Translations under genes and position numbers: made by a program
In this document: in pieces, positions 34,553 through 43,379 of the stretch
Layout of the letters: each line of letters starts with the position of its first letter
Numbering within the stretch: position 1 is the first letter of the stretch
The notes under the pieces: model-generated
What the model saw: the letters and a program-made list of their open reading frames with translations, nothing else
Told to the model about the DNA's origin: nothing
Databases searched by the model: none
Assembly: GCA_963814315.1 (NCBI GenBank)
Contig: CAWFCG010000002.1
Span: 243,577-307,576 of the forward strand
DNA: 64,000 nt
From: JAFMJV01 sp963814315
GTDB lineage: Bacteria; Chloroflexota; Limnocylindria; Limnocylindrales; CSP1-4
Reading direction: 5' to 3'

Positions 34553-35671
34553 ATGCGAAAGCCAATCATTCTTCTGACCACGCTCGCCCTGACCCTTGGG
34601 TCAGTCAGCGCGGTCGCCGCCCAGGACGTCTGGGACGGCGCCGACCAGCTGCCGACCAACCCGCTCGCGTGCCCGGGTGGCGAAGCGCCCCCGGCAGCCC
34701 CGGCCGGCGACTATGACGGTGGAACCGTCATGAACCCGGTCGCCCAGCCCGGTGCTGACATCACGCTTGTTGACATCCCCAAGCTCATCGGCATCGGCTA
34801 CTTCAATGCCACCGCCCAGGGCATGCAGGAAGCTGCGGCCGAGCTTGGCAACGTGACCGTCACCAACGATGGCCCCACCGCTGCCAACATCGACGAGCAG
34901 ATCACCTTCATCGACAACTACATCACCCAGGGCGTGGACGGCGTGCTGTTCGCCGCCAACGACCCGGTCGCCATCGGCCCCGTGCTGACCAAGGCCCTTG
35001 AGGCCGGCATCCGCGTGGTCGGTTATGACGCCAACTCCGTGCCTGAGGCCCGTGAGTGGTTCGTCAACCAAGCCGAGTTCAATGGCATCGGCAAGGCCAT
35101 GATCGACAGCCTCGTTGCCGAGCAGGGCGAGGATGCCTCCTTCGGCATCGTCACCTCGACCTTCACCACGCCCAACCAGGCGCGCTGGATCGCTGAGATG
35201 TCCGCCTACGCGGCCCAGTGCTTCCCGAACCTGACCTGGCTCGAGACCCTCGAGGCCCAGGAGGACTATCCGCTTAGCTTCAGCCAGGCCCAGACGCTCC
35301 TCAACAAGTACGGCGACGAGATCAACGGCATCTTCGGCATGACCTCAGTGGCGACACCGGCATCGGCCGACGCCGTCACCCAGGCCGGTGCCTGCGGCGC
35401 TGTCTCGGTCATCGGTCTTGCGACCCCCAACGAGATGAAGCCGTTCGTCGAGAGCGACTGCGTCAAGTCCGTGGTGCTATGGAACCCGGTAGACCTCGGC
35501 TATGCCGCGGTGTACGTGACCCGCGCGCTCGTGGACGGCGAGTTCGCCCCCGGCGACACCAGCGTCAGCGCTGGCAAGCTCGGTGACCTGCAGGTCGTCA
35601 ACGGCAGCGAAGTGCTGCTGGGCGCCCCCTTCATCTTCAACGCTGAGAACATCGGCGACTTCGACTTCTAG
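34553..35671 (+). CDS. rhaS: Sugar-binding protein, RhaS (rhamnose) type
   Basis: 372 residues. Signal peptide to about residue 24 (LTLGSVSAVAAQD), Pro-rich spacer, then a periplasmic-binding-protein fold of the RhaS/RbsB group: IGIGYFNATAQGMQEAAAEL, NIDEQITFIDNYITQGVDGV, VNQAEFNGIGKAMIDSLV, GLATPNEMKPFVESDCVKSV and LWNPVDLGYAAVYV. The last two phrases closely recall rhamnose-binding RhaS (G-L-G-T-P-N-Q-M and L-W-N-P-A-D-L-G-Y), which is the best clue to the substrate. RBS GGAGGAGAG upstream of ATG 34553. Confidence 0.88.
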   Translation: MRKPIILLTTLALTLGSVSAVAAQDVWDGADQLPTNPLACPGGEAPPAAPAGDYDGGTVMNPVAQPGADITLVDIPKLIGIGYFNATAQGMQEAAAELGNVTVTNDGPTAANIDEQITFIDNYITQGVDGVLFAANDPVAIGPVLTKALEAGIRVVGYDANSVPEAREWFVNQAEFNGIGKAMIDSLVAEQGEDASFGIVTSTFTTPNQARWIAEMSAYAAQCFPNLTWLETLEAQEDYPLSFSQAQTLLNKYGDEINGIFGMTSVATPASADAVTQAGACGAVSVIGLATPNEMKPFVESDCVKSVVLWNPVDLGYAAVYVTRALVDGEFAPGDTSVSAGKLGDLQVVNGSEVLLGAPFIFNAENIGDFDF

Positions 35672-35679
35672 TCCCGTCC

Positions 35680-35697
35680 GCGGGGAGCTCTCCCCGC
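35680..35697 (+). terminator. Perfect palindromic hairpin after rhaS
   Basis: GCGGGGAGCTCTCCCCGC is an 18-bp perfect palindrome starting 8 bp after the rhaS stop. Confidence 0.55.
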
Positions 35698-35718
35698 CAC
35701 GGTCGTGCTGAGTCAACG

Positions 35719-35753
35719 ACGGCGGGGTGCCCACTGAGGCACCCCGCCGTTTC
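35719..35753 (+). terminator. Strong intrinsic terminator of the transporter operon
   Basis: 12-bp perfect stem ACGGCGGGGTGC (35719-35730) with GCACCCCGCCGT (35739-35750), 8-nt loop, followed by TTTC. Confidence 0.85.
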
Positions 35754-36251
35754 ATGTGTGCGAGCGGCGACGACGGCCCACGGCGATGGCCCACGGCAGC
35801 GGCGCACGGCGCCGGCCCACGTGAGCGGCCCCAGCTTTTTCGGGTGCTCTGCGCCGCCGGGGGAGGCACCACGTTCCATCGGTCGTGCAGCTATCCGGAA
35901 TCCCACATGGAGCGAACGCTCAGAGGCAGATCAGGCGGGTTGGCACGGGCGAACGGTCGAGCGCGGGCACATTTCGACCACGCCGAGGCACGATCCGGTG
36001 CGTGACGAGCACGGCGGGGTCTGTCAACACGCGGAAAGGCTTGGATATCGGCTGCTACTCGGTGCTCAGGGTGGCGTTTGGGTCGATCCTGTTCGCTCTA
36101 TGTGGGAAATCGGCAAGTTCGGACGGGGTGTGGTCGCCCGCGGAGGCGGAGTTGGTCGGGCGCAGGTGGGCAGGCGTGGGTGCAGGCGGAGTCGGGTGGA
36201 GTCGGGCAGGGGTGAGGTCGCGGTCTCGGGCGCCGGCCCCACGGACGCGAA
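35754..36251. other. Intergenic region between convergent operons
   Basis: No credible gene. Frames open on both strands are low-complexity and lack binding sites. The middle (36150-36230) is G-rich with repeated GTCGGG and GGGCAGG words. Probably only termination functions for the two converging sugar operons. Confidence 0.4.
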
Positions 36252-36281
36252 GAGGCGCACCTCCGTCGTGGGGTGCGCCTC
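36252..36281 (-). terminator. Hairpin after the catabolic operon
   Basis: GAGGCGCACC (36252-36261) pairs with GGTGCGCCTC (36272-36281), 10-nt loop, 57 bp beyond the isomerase stop on the minus strand. No T-run. Confidence 0.65.
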
Positions 36282-36337
36282 ATGTCTACGATGTGTCGGT
36301 CGATCGGTGGGCAGGCCCACGGCGACCGGCCCGGAGA

Positions 36338-37219
36338 TCAGCCCTTGCCGGCAGCGGCAGCAGTAGCGGCCTTGGCCATCTCCTCGCCCATGTAGCGGCG
36401 CGCCTGCACCGCCAGGTCCATGCTGTTGTCCCACATGTCGCGCCAGATGCGCAGGATGGTGGTGAGGTTGTCGTCCACCACCTTGGAGCTGAACAATTCG
36501 AAGGTGATGACGCCGTCGTACTCGGCATCGACCAGCGCGCGGAACAGCTCCCCGAAGTTGACGTGCCCCTGGCCGAGGTAGCCGCGATGGTTCTCGCCGA
36601 TGTGCACGTAGCCCAGCAGGTCGCCGGCGTCGAAGACCGGATCGCGGAAGTTGTTCTCCTCGATGTTCATGTGATACGAGTCGAGGTGGACCACCAGGTT
36701 GTCCGAGCCCATCTCGCGGATGTAGGCAGCCGTCTGGGCTGAGGTATTGAGCAGGTTCGATTCATAGCGGTTCACGAACTCGAGGCCGACGGTGATGCCT
36801 GATGCCTTGGCCTTATCAGCCAGTCGGCCGATGACGGCCTGCGAGTTCTCGCGGCACTTGGGTGTCGATACCGTCGTGTATGGCCCGAGCGCGCTGAAGA
36901 TGACGCCACCCAGGTACGCCCCACCGATGTCTCGCACCATCGAGAGCGCATCGTTGAGCGTCTGCTCACCGCGGGCCACCGAATCGGGGTCTTCCGAGTT
37001 GATGTCATTGTCGAAGCCGAGGCCGAGCGAGCACGTGGCCTCCAGCTCGTGCGCCTCGAGTGACTTCCCGATGGCGGCGATATCCATCTCGGCCGGCGCG
37101 AAGGCCGGCAGCTCGATGAGGTCGTAGCCCGCCTCCTTGGAGCTGGAGATGGCGTACTCGCACTCCTTGGCGCCCCAGCTGCCCGACCATACGAGCGCAT
37201 GGACTCCGAACTTGTTCAT
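36338..37219 (-). CDS. Sugar isomerase/epimerase (AP-endonuclease-2 TIM barrel, DTE/DPE-like)
   Basis: 293 residues. D-tagatose/D-psicose 3-epimerase-like fold. Metal ligands appear as Glu in GLEFVNRYESN (near 145), Asp/His in VHLDSYHMNIEE (near 177), His in YVHIGENHRGYLGQGHVNF (near 205), and Glu in ITFELFSS (near 243), the E-D-H-E set of the family. In this operon it most likely performs the aldose-ketose step or C3 epimerisation before the kinase. It is much shorter than RhaA (about 420 residues), so it is not a canonical L-rhamnose isomerase. Last gene of the operon, 74 bp after the kinase. Confidence 0.85.
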   Translation of the reverse strand: MNKFGVHALVWSGSWGAKECEYAISSSKEAGYDLIELPAFAPAEMDIAAIGKSLEAHELEATCSLGLGFDNDINSEDPDSVARGEQTLNDALSMVRDIGGAYLGGVIFSALGPYTTVSTPKCRENSQAVIGRLADKAKASGITVGLEFVNRYESNLLNTSAQTAAYIREMGSDNLVVHLDSYHMNIEENNFRDPVFDAGDLLGYVHIGENHRGYLGQGHVNFGELFRALVDAEYDGVITFELFSSKVVDDNLTTILRIWRDMWDNSMDLAVQARRYMGEEMAKAATAAAAGKG

Positions 37220-37293
37220 GATGGCTCCTTTCCCCTCCGGTCCCCGTGATCGGGGCCCCTATCGTGTGACTAGGTTGGCCGGTGCCGCGGTCG

Positions 37294-38784
37294 TCACCGT
37301 GCCTGATCGTCCTTGTGCATAAGCTGCGCGAAGCGCTCCTGTGCCTCACGCCAGAGGAATCCCTTGGGATGGTACGTCCGCATCGGGAATGACCGGGCGA
37401 TGAGCTGGCGCGCCTGTCCCAGGTCCTCCAGCTCCCCGGCGGTAATGGCCTGGATGGCGATGTTGCCGATGGCCGTCGCCTCCACCGGCCCGGCCACGAC
37501 CTCACGCTTGCTGGCATCGGCCGTCAGCTGGCAGAGCAGCTCGTTCTGCGAGCCGCCACCCACGATGTGGATCTGGTCGATCCGGCGATCGGTCACGGCG
37601 CCCAGCTGGTCGACGACCCAGGCGTACTTGAGCGCCAGCGATTCGAAGATGACCCGCCAGAGAGTGGCCGTCTCATACGGCACCGGCTGGCCGGTCTCCT
37701 CGCAGTACTCGCGGATGCGTGTGGGCATGTCACCCGGCCACAGGAAGCGTGGGTCATCAGGATCGACGAAGGCCGTCCACTGCGGGCCGGTCTCGGCGAG
37801 GTCGCAGATCTCCTCGTAGGACGGCGCCCCTTCACCCGGCCACAGCGCCTTGCGGCATTGCTGCACCAGCCAGAGGCCCATGACGTTCTTGAGCAGTGTG
37901 ATGGTGCCGCCGTAGCCACCTTCGTTGGTCAGGTTGGCCGCGAGCGATGCCGCAGTCACCACCGGCTCATGGATCTCAAGGCCGACCAGCGACCATGTGC
38001 CCGAGGAGATATACGCGGTCGACGAGCTGGCCAGCGGGATGGCCGCCACGGCCGAAGGTGTGTCGTGCGAGGCGCCAGCCACGACCAGGGCAGCCCGACA
38101 GCCGGTGGCCTCGACGACCTCGTTGAGCAGCGTGCCGATGACCGTGCCTGGCTCCACGATCTCCGGCAGGAAATGCGTGGGGATGCCCAGTCGATCAAAG
38201 AGCGGTCGAGCCCAGTCGCGCGTCCAGGGGTCCACCGTCTGGCCGGTTGTGGCCTCGGTGTACTCGGCCACGTTGGCGCCGCAGAGGAAGTGGTTGAAGA
38301 GGTCCGGCATCATCAGCAGCGTGTCGGCCGCCTCCAGGATAGGGTCTGCTGCGCGGACCTCACTGAGCATCTGGAAGAGCGTGTTGATCGACATGAACTG
38401 GATGCCCGTGGCCATGTAGATCTCGTCACGCGGGACGATGTCAAAGGCCGCCTGCAGCATCTTCTCGTGGCGCGTATCGCGATAGTGGATGGGATTGCCG
38501 ATGAGTCGCCCACGGGAGTCCAGGTACCCGTAGTCCACGCCCCAGGTATCGACGGACACCGAGTGGACCGGACCATCCGCAGCGGCCTTGCCCAGGCCGG
38601 TGAGGATGTCGTGGAACTGGCGGGCAAAGTCCCAATAGAGCGTGCCGCCCATGCGCACGGGCGTGTTGGCATAGCGATGTACCGGCTCGATGCTGAGCTG
38701 GTCGCCGTCGAAGCGGCCCACGATGGTGCGACCGCTCTCAGCGCCGAAGTCCAGCGCTACGTACCGAAGTCCTCGTTCAGCCAT
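37294..38784 (-). CDS. rhaB: Rhamnulokinase-type FGGY sugar kinase
   Basis: 496 residues. Phosphorylates L-rhamnulose (or a related ketose) at C1. FGGY_N: YVALDFGAESGRTIVGRFDG at the start, SVSVDTWGVDYGYLDSRG near 80, NPIHYRDTRHEKML near 99. FGGY_C: ASHDTPSAVAAIPLASSSTA near 240 with YISSGTWSLVG, NLTNEGGYGGTITLLKNVMG, HIVGGGSQNELLCQLTAD near 405. The A-x-D-F-G-A-x-S-G-R and R-Y-x-N motifs are typical of RhaB rather than xylulokinase. Overlaps the end of the DeoR gene by 8 bp. Confidence 0.92.
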   Translation of the reverse strand: MAERGLRYVALDFGAESGRTIVGRFDGDQLSIEPVHRYANTPVRMGGTLYWDFARQFHDILTGLGKAAADGPVHSVSVDTWGVDYGYLDSRGRLIGNPIHYRDTRHEKMLQAAFDIVPRDEIYMATGIQFMSINTLFQMLSEVRAADPILEAADTLLMMPDLFNHFLCGANVAEYTEATTGQTVDPWTRDWARPLFDRLGIPTHFLPEIVEPGTVIGTLLNEVVEATGCRAALVVAGASHDTPSAVAAIPLASSSTAYISSGTWSLVGLEIHEPVVTAASLAANLTNEGGYGGTITLLKNVMGLWLVQQCRKALWPGEGAPSYEEICDLAETGPQWTAFVDPDDPRFLWPGDMPTRIREYCEETGQPVPYETATLWRVIFESLALKYAWVVDQLGAVTDRRIDQIHIVGGGSQNELLCQLTADASKREVVAGPVEATAIGNIAIQAITAGELEDLGQARQLIARSFPMRTYHPKGFLWREAQERFAQLMHKDDQAR

Positions 38785-39577
38785 GCTGTGTCACCTCGAT
38801 GCCCATCCCCCGGAGCGAGTCCACCATGGCGACCGGGGCGGCCGCATCGGTGAAGACCCGGGTCAACCCCTCGACCTCGCAGAACGTGGCCGAGGCGACT
38901 CGCCCCCACTTGCTGTGATCGATGATGGCGTAGACCTCGCGGGCCGCGGCGACCATCGCGCGCTTGATCTGTGCTTCCTCTTCACGAGCCTCGGTGAGGC
39001 CTTCCTCAAGCGAGAAGCCGGCCGAACCCAGGAACGCCTTCTGGACGTTGATGCGGTCGAGCACAGCATCGCCCAACTGTCCCACGACCGAGAGTGAGCT
39101 GCGCACCCGGCCACCCATCAGCAGCACCGTGATATCCGAGCGACCGGCCAGCTCGGTGGCGGCGTGGATGCTGTTGGTGACCACGGTCAGGCCGTGCCAC
39201 GAGTCACGCCTCTTCAGCTCACGAGCCAGGTACAGGCCGGTGGTGCTGGCGTCGAGGATGATCGACTCGCCGTTGCTGACGTGCGCCGCCGCGAGCGCTC
39301 CGATGGCGGCCTTCTCGTCACGCTGGAGACGATCGCGCACATCGAAGGCGATGTCACCTCGGCCCATGCGGGCGGCGATGGCACCGCCGTGCGTGCGGAT
39401 GAGCCGATCGGCCTCGGCGAGGACTTCGAGATCCTTGCGGATGGTCACCGCCGACACGCCAAAGCGCTCGGCCAGCTCGGTCACGCGGGCACGACCCTGC
39501 TCCTCCACGATGCGGGCGATCTCGCGCTGGCGCTCACCCGCGAAAGCAGCACCCGCTGGGACCATCGTGAAGGTCAT
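38777..39577 (-). CDS. DeoR-family transcriptional regulator of the sugar locus
   Basis: 266 residues from ATG 39575-39577. N-terminal DeoR helix-turn-helix (RQREIARIVEEQGRARVTEL, FGVSAVTIRKDLEVL, residues about 15-55) and C-terminal sugar-phosphate-sensing DeoRC domain (IILDASTTGLYLAREL, LTVVTNSIHAATEL, GGRVRSSLSVVGQL, KAFLGSAGFSLEEGLTEARE). Typical inducer: a phosphorylated ketose. Its ATG overlaps the preceding stop (ATGA). Candidate operators lie at 30682-30697 and 44682-44694. Confidence 0.92.
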   Translation of the reverse strand: MTFTMVPAGAAFAGERQREIARIVEEQGRARVTELAERFGVSAVTIRKDLEVLAEADRLIRTHGGAIAARMGRGDIAFDVRDRLQRDEKAAIGALAAAHVSNGESIILDASTTGLYLARELKRRDSWHGLTVVTNSIHAATELAGRSDITVLLMGGRVRSSLSVVGQLGDAVLDRINVQKAFLGSAGFSLEEGLTEAREEEAQIKRAMVAAAREVYAIIDHSKWGRVASATFCEVEGLTRVFTDAAAPVAMVDSLRGMGIEVTQHG

Positions 39578-41304
39578 GCCACCGCGGCCGTCGCTGCGGC
39601 GATGAGCGCCTCCTCCGCGGCACGTGTCCAACAGCCTTCGTCGAGCGCCGCGGCCACGGTCGGGAAGCGGTCGCCCATCTCGGCCAGCGTGACCAGCCCC
39701 AACTGCGTCAGCTGTGGGTAGATGACGATCTTGCCGCCGGACGTCCGGGCGCGGACAGCTTCGAGCGCATCGGCCGCACCCTGCATGCCGGAGACCGCAT
39801 AGACACTGATGTTGGTGTCCAGCGTGCCCTCCTCCAGGCGTCCCAGCACAGCCTTCATATCGCTGATCAGGGACCCGCTGGTGCCCAGGATGTAGACGTG
39901 CTTGCGCAACATCTCGTTGAGATCCAGCGGGGCCGTGGTGCCGATGGCGAAGCCAGCGAAGAAATCGACGATGGCGCCCTCGCCGGCCAGCTCCACCATA
40001 CCTGCGGCGATGGCTGGGATTGGCACCATGCAGCCGATGCGGGTGAAACCGCCGGCGAGCTGCGAGTCGGCACTGTCGAGCGACTCGAAGCGGAGCCCCC
40101 GCTCCTGCGCCAGTGGTCCGGCCACGCTCGCCAGATGTGCCAGGCGCGCCAGATCGATGTCGACTGCCGTCACCGACACGCCTTCCACGCCCGCAGCCAG
40201 GGCTCGGATGACATGCATGAAGCCCATCGGACCGGCCGCGCCGATGATGCCGACCCGCTCACCGGATCGCAGCTCACCGCTGCCGGGGATCAAGGCGTAG
40301 CCCTCAGCCGCCGAACTCCCGATGGTGCCGACCCAGCGAGTGAGGTCATAGTGGACGCGTCCGACGTCGATGTTGACCGGCCGACCCAACAGCGCCCCGC
40401 CGAGCACGACGTCGATGACGCCACCGAGGCCGAGCAGGGGCTGGAGCTCCTCGACGCGATCCGCATCGGAGCCGAAGTAGATGATGTCGTCGAATGTTCC
40501 GCGGTCGAGTGCCGTGAGGTCTGCCACGTGAACGACCTGCACGCCGTCGGCCGCAGCGACGGTGTCCAGCGTCACTCGTTGCATCTCGTCATCGGTGACC
40601 GCGGTCAGCCGGGCCGGAGCGGCGGCACTGATGAGCGCATCGACACCGTCGATAGCACGGCCGGGATCGGTCACTACCAGCAGCTGCCCACCAGCTTTGA
40701 GGGTGCCGCGCTCCTGCGTCGCGTAGGCGCGTTCCACACAGGCCCACGGCTCAAGCAATCCCACGGCCGAGGCGCTGGGCTCTTCGCTCACCGGGATGAG
40801 GAAGCGCTCACTGGTTTCGGGATCGATGATGACGCGCTCATCCATGAGCACGTATTGCTGCAGGGCGCCCTCGAAGTTGTAGCCGAACGAGGCGTTCGAG
40901 GAGGCCGTCAGCATGTGCCGGTAGTCGGTCTGCACCAGGGCACGATCGCCCACCTTGTGGCGCTTCACTTCTGAGCCGACAGCCACCACGCGAGCGCAGG
41001 CCTCATGGCCGGGCACGGTGGGACTGTCACCTGGGACATAGCTAGGGATGCCCGCCAGCTGGTCGGCAGAGAGGAATGTCCGCACCTCACCTTTGCGCGG
41101 GTGGGCGGTGAAGGCATGCAGCAGCTTGGTGTCACTGAAGCAGATGCCCGTGGCCTCGATCTGGCACAGGATCTGCGTGGGACCGGGCTCGGGGACCGGC
41201 TTGTCGGTGTTCAGCGCGGTCTCATCTGCGGCGATGATCTGGAGCGCGTACTGGGTCTTCGGGATCCGGGTCTTCGGGATCCGGGTCTTCGGCGTCTCGT
41301 TCAT
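39574..41304 (-). CDS. Oversized zinc-type alcohol dehydrogenase (MDR) of the sugar operon
   Basis: 576 residues, some 200 more than ordinary medium-chain dehydrogenases. The GroES-like part has the catalytic-zinc Cys in ATGICFSDTKLLHAF (near 53), PGHEACARVVAVG (near 100) and LEPWACVERAY (near 185). Two Rossmann-like segments follow: GGQLLVVTDPGRAIDGVDAL (near 205) and GERVGIIGAAGPMGFMHVI (near 345), then VDIDLARL. The four-Cys structural zinc loop is absent. Might oxidise lactaldehyde or a sugar/sugar-acid in the pathway. The N-terminus encodes KTRIPKTRIPKTQ from a 15-bp tandem repeat. ATGA overlaps on both sides. Confidence 0.75.
   Translation of the reverse strand: MNETPKTRIPKTRIPKTQYALQIIAADETALNTDKPVPEPGPTQILCQIEATGICFSDTKLLHAFTAHPRKGEVRTFLSADQLAGIPSYVPGDSPTVPGHEACARVVAVGSEVKRHKVGDRALVQTDYRHMLTASSNASFGYNFEGALQQYVLMDERVIIDPETSERFLIPVSEEPSASAVGLLEPWACVERAYATQERGTLKAGGQLLVVTDPGRAIDGVDALISAAAPARLTAVTDDEMQRVTLDTVAAADGVQVVHVADLTALDRGTFDDIIYFGSDADRVEELQPLLGLGGVIDVVLGGALLGRPVNIDVGRVHYDLTRWVGTIGSSAAEGYALIPGSGELRSGERVGIIGAAGPMGFMHVIRALAAGVEGVSVTAVDIDLARLAHLASVAGPLAQERGLRFESLDSADSQLAGGFTRIGCMVPIPAIAAGMVELAGEGAIVDFFAGFAIGTTAPLDLNEMLRKHVYILGTSGSLISDMKAVLGRLEEGTLDTNISVYAVSGMQGAADALEAVRARTSGGKIVIYPQLTQLGLVTLAEMGDRFPTVAAALDEGCWTRAAEEALIAAATAAVA
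41253..41291 (-). repeat. 15-bp tandem repeat, 2.6 copies, at the dehydrogenase N-terminus
   Basis: GGGTCTTCGGGATCC at 41253-41267 and 41268-41282, then a partial copy to 41291. In frame (K-T-R-I-P), so copy-number change would not shift the frame. Confidence 0.85.
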
Positions 41305-43379
41305 GACAGCATCACCTGACCTCCGGTCACCGGCACGGCCTGGCCGGTCTCGTACTGCTGGGAGACGAGGTAGAGGATGGCTTCCACCACGTCAGCAGGA
41401 GTGCAGCCGCGGCCCATGGGGACCTTGGCCTCGTAGGCGGCACGGACCTCATCGACCGAGGTGGCGCCGGGGACCTTGCCCTCGCGAAGGTACTGCACGA
41501 AGAGCCCACGATCCGGGTCGGACCAGAGCGGGCCCTCGTAGTAGTTGCCGGGGCAGACAGCGTTGACCTTGATGCCGTCCTCGATGAGCTCAAGGGCAAA
41601 CGACTGGGTCAGGCCGACACCGCCGAACTTGGAGCCGGCGTAGGCGAAGTTGCGCTTGGAGCCGACCAGGCCGGACTTGGAGTTGATCTCCACGATGTCG
41701 CCGAGAGAGTCGGGACGAGCGGCGTGCTGGGCGGCCAGCACGGGCGCCACGGCACGAACACCCAGGAAGTAGCCGCGGTAATTGACCTGCGTGACCAGGT
41801 CGAAATCGGCCACCGACTGCTCGTTCACCGAGCCTGCACGCAGGACGCCGGCGTTCGAGACGAAGAGGTCGATCCCGCCGAAGCGCTCCACGACCGCGGC
41901 GATGGCGCCGTCGATCGAGCCTTCGTCGGTGATGTCCATGGCCACCGACCATGCACGCCCCTTGCCGAGTTCTGCCTCGATGGCGGCCGCCTCGACCGCC
42001 GCCTGCTCAGCCTGCACGTCGGCGAGGATGACGTGGCCACCCTCCTGTGCCAGCCCCTGGGCGATGCCGAGCCCGAAGCCCTGTGCGGCACCGGTGATGA
42101 GCGCCACCTTGCCCGCGAAGCGCCCCGGGGAACGGCCGAAGGCGGCGGCGCCACGCCGGTAGGCCTCCACCTCCCAGTGCTCGATGAAACCGCGCTCCTG
42201 CGCGCTGAGAGCTCGTACGCGGCCGATGGCATCGGCGCTCTCGTAGACGCGTAGACAGTCGAGGTAGATGTGACGGGCGGTATCGACCTCCTTCCAGGTG
42301 TCGCCGGCAGCGAAGATGCCGAGGCCCGGGACGACGGTGACGATGGGCGCCACGCCATGCTCGGCGATGTTGGCGTCGAGGGCCGACTGCAGCAGGCCTG
42401 CGACAGCCGCGATGGCGACGTCGGCCGGCGGGTCGAACAGCAGCGGGAAGCTGCCTGAATACACGATCTGGTCGGGCGTCATGGGGCCGCCCTTGACGGC
42501 GCTGACGCCCTCGGGCGATTCGAGGTAGTCGGCCGCGGCTGGTGCCCGATCGTAGGTCACCACCTTGAGGGGGCCACCTTCGACCGACAGCAGCGCGCGC
42601 AGCGAGGGGCCGATGACCTTGACCATGGCGTTGGCGCGGGCTTCATCGGCGGCGATGCGGGCAGCCGCCCGGCCGGAGCCACCCACGCTGATGCCGCTTT
42701 TCTCGATGGCCGCCCGGACGGTGCCCAGAACGTACTCATTGAGCGTGGCGATCTCGCCGGTCGTGTCGGCCGAGACGATGATGCCGTGATCGCCCATGAA
42801 GGTGATCTTCGGGGCTGCCTGACCAGTTCGCGCCTGGTGCGCCTCCCGGAGCTCATGGATCTTGCGCGCAAGGGGCAGGCCCGGGTCGGTATAGGGGGCC
42901 CACAGGGCGTCGTCGCCGAAGAGGTCACGCATGATGGCCTCGCCATCCTGGTTGCAGGTGACGGCGTTGGGCACGATGGCGTGCGTGTGGAGGACGAAGC
43001 GCTCGGGCAGCAGCGAGTGGAACATCAGCTCCACCGACGGTCGACGGCCCTTGGCCTCAGCCATGCGCACCTTGGCGGCGGCGCGCATGACCGGGTCGGG
43101 CGCACCGGGGATGCGCGCCTCGTCCGCCTCGGCGCCACCGTTGAGCAGCAGGTCCAGCAGGGGACCGGTCGCCAGGGGTACCAGGTCGTCGGCCTCGATC
43201 TCGGCCAGGGACACGCCACTGGGCTTGATGTAGACGATGCCGCCGTCCTTGACCGACGAGTTGCCACCACCACCGCGGGTGTACTCGGGGTCGCGGCCGA
43301 AGCGCTGGGACATCTCGACGGCATCGCGGATCAGCGGGTCGTCGAGGGCGAGGAGTCGGAGCTGGTGCAGATCGGTCAT
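41301..43379 (-). CDS. rhaD: Bifunctional rhamnulose-1-phosphate aldolase / short-chain dehydrogenase
   Basis: 692 residues. N-terminal class II aldolase (about 1-400): TRGGGGNSSVKDGG, the zinc His in RFVLHTHAIVPNAVTCNQ near 130, ITFMGDHGIIVSAD near 200. C-terminal SDR (about 425-692): VALITGAAQGFGLGIAQGLA, DLFVSNAGVLRAG, the catalytic Y-x3-K in FAYAGSKFGGVG, NAVCPGNYYEGPLW. This is the RhaD aldolase-alcohol dehydrogenase fusion known from rhamnose loci: it splits rhamnulose-1-phosphate to DHAP and L-lactaldehyde and probably processes lactaldehyde. GGGTGGTT before ATG is weak, but the stop-start overlap with the PHP gene provides coupling. Confidence 0.93.
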   Translation of the reverse strand: MTDLHQLRLLALDDPLIRDAVEMSQRFGRDPEYTRGGGGNSSVKDGGIVYIKPSGVSLAEIEADDLVPLATGPLLDLLLNGGAEADEARIPGAPDPVMRAAAKVRMAEAKGRRPSVELMFHSLLPERFVLHTHAIVPNAVTCNQDGEAIMRDLFGDDALWAPYTDPGLPLARKIHELREAHQARTGQAAPKITFMGDHGIIVSADTTGEIATLNEYVLGTVRAAIEKSGISVGGSGRAAARIAADEARANAMVKVIGPSLRALLSVEGGPLKVVTYDRAPAAADYLESPEGVSAVKGGPMTPDQIVYSGSFPLLFDPPADVAIAAVAGLLQSALDANIAEHGVAPIVTVVPGLGIFAAGDTWKEVDTARHIYLDCLRVYESADAIGRVRALSAQERGFIEHWEVEAYRRGAAAFGRSPGRFAGKVALITGAAQGFGLGIAQGLAQEGGHVILADVQAEQAAVEAAAIEAELGKGRAWSVAMDITDEGSIDGAIAAVVERFGGIDLFVSNAGVLRAGSVNEQSVADFDLVTQVNYRGYFLGVRAVAPVLAAQHAARPDSLGDIVEINSKSGLVGSKRNFAYAGSKFGGVGLTQSFALELIEDGIKVNAVCPGNYYEGPLWSDPDRGLFVQYLREGKVPGATSVDEVRAAYEAKVPMGRGCTPADVVEAILYLVSQQYETGQAVPVTGGQVMLS

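Noticed and set aside
35754..36251. Possible genes between the convergent sugar operons
   Set aside because: Frames are low-complexity, lack binding sites, and overlap terminators.
37567..38853. Long open frame on the plus strand opposite the rhamnulokinase
   Set aside because: It mirrors the GC-biased third positions of rhaB, has no RBS or family similarity, and rhaB is unmistakable.
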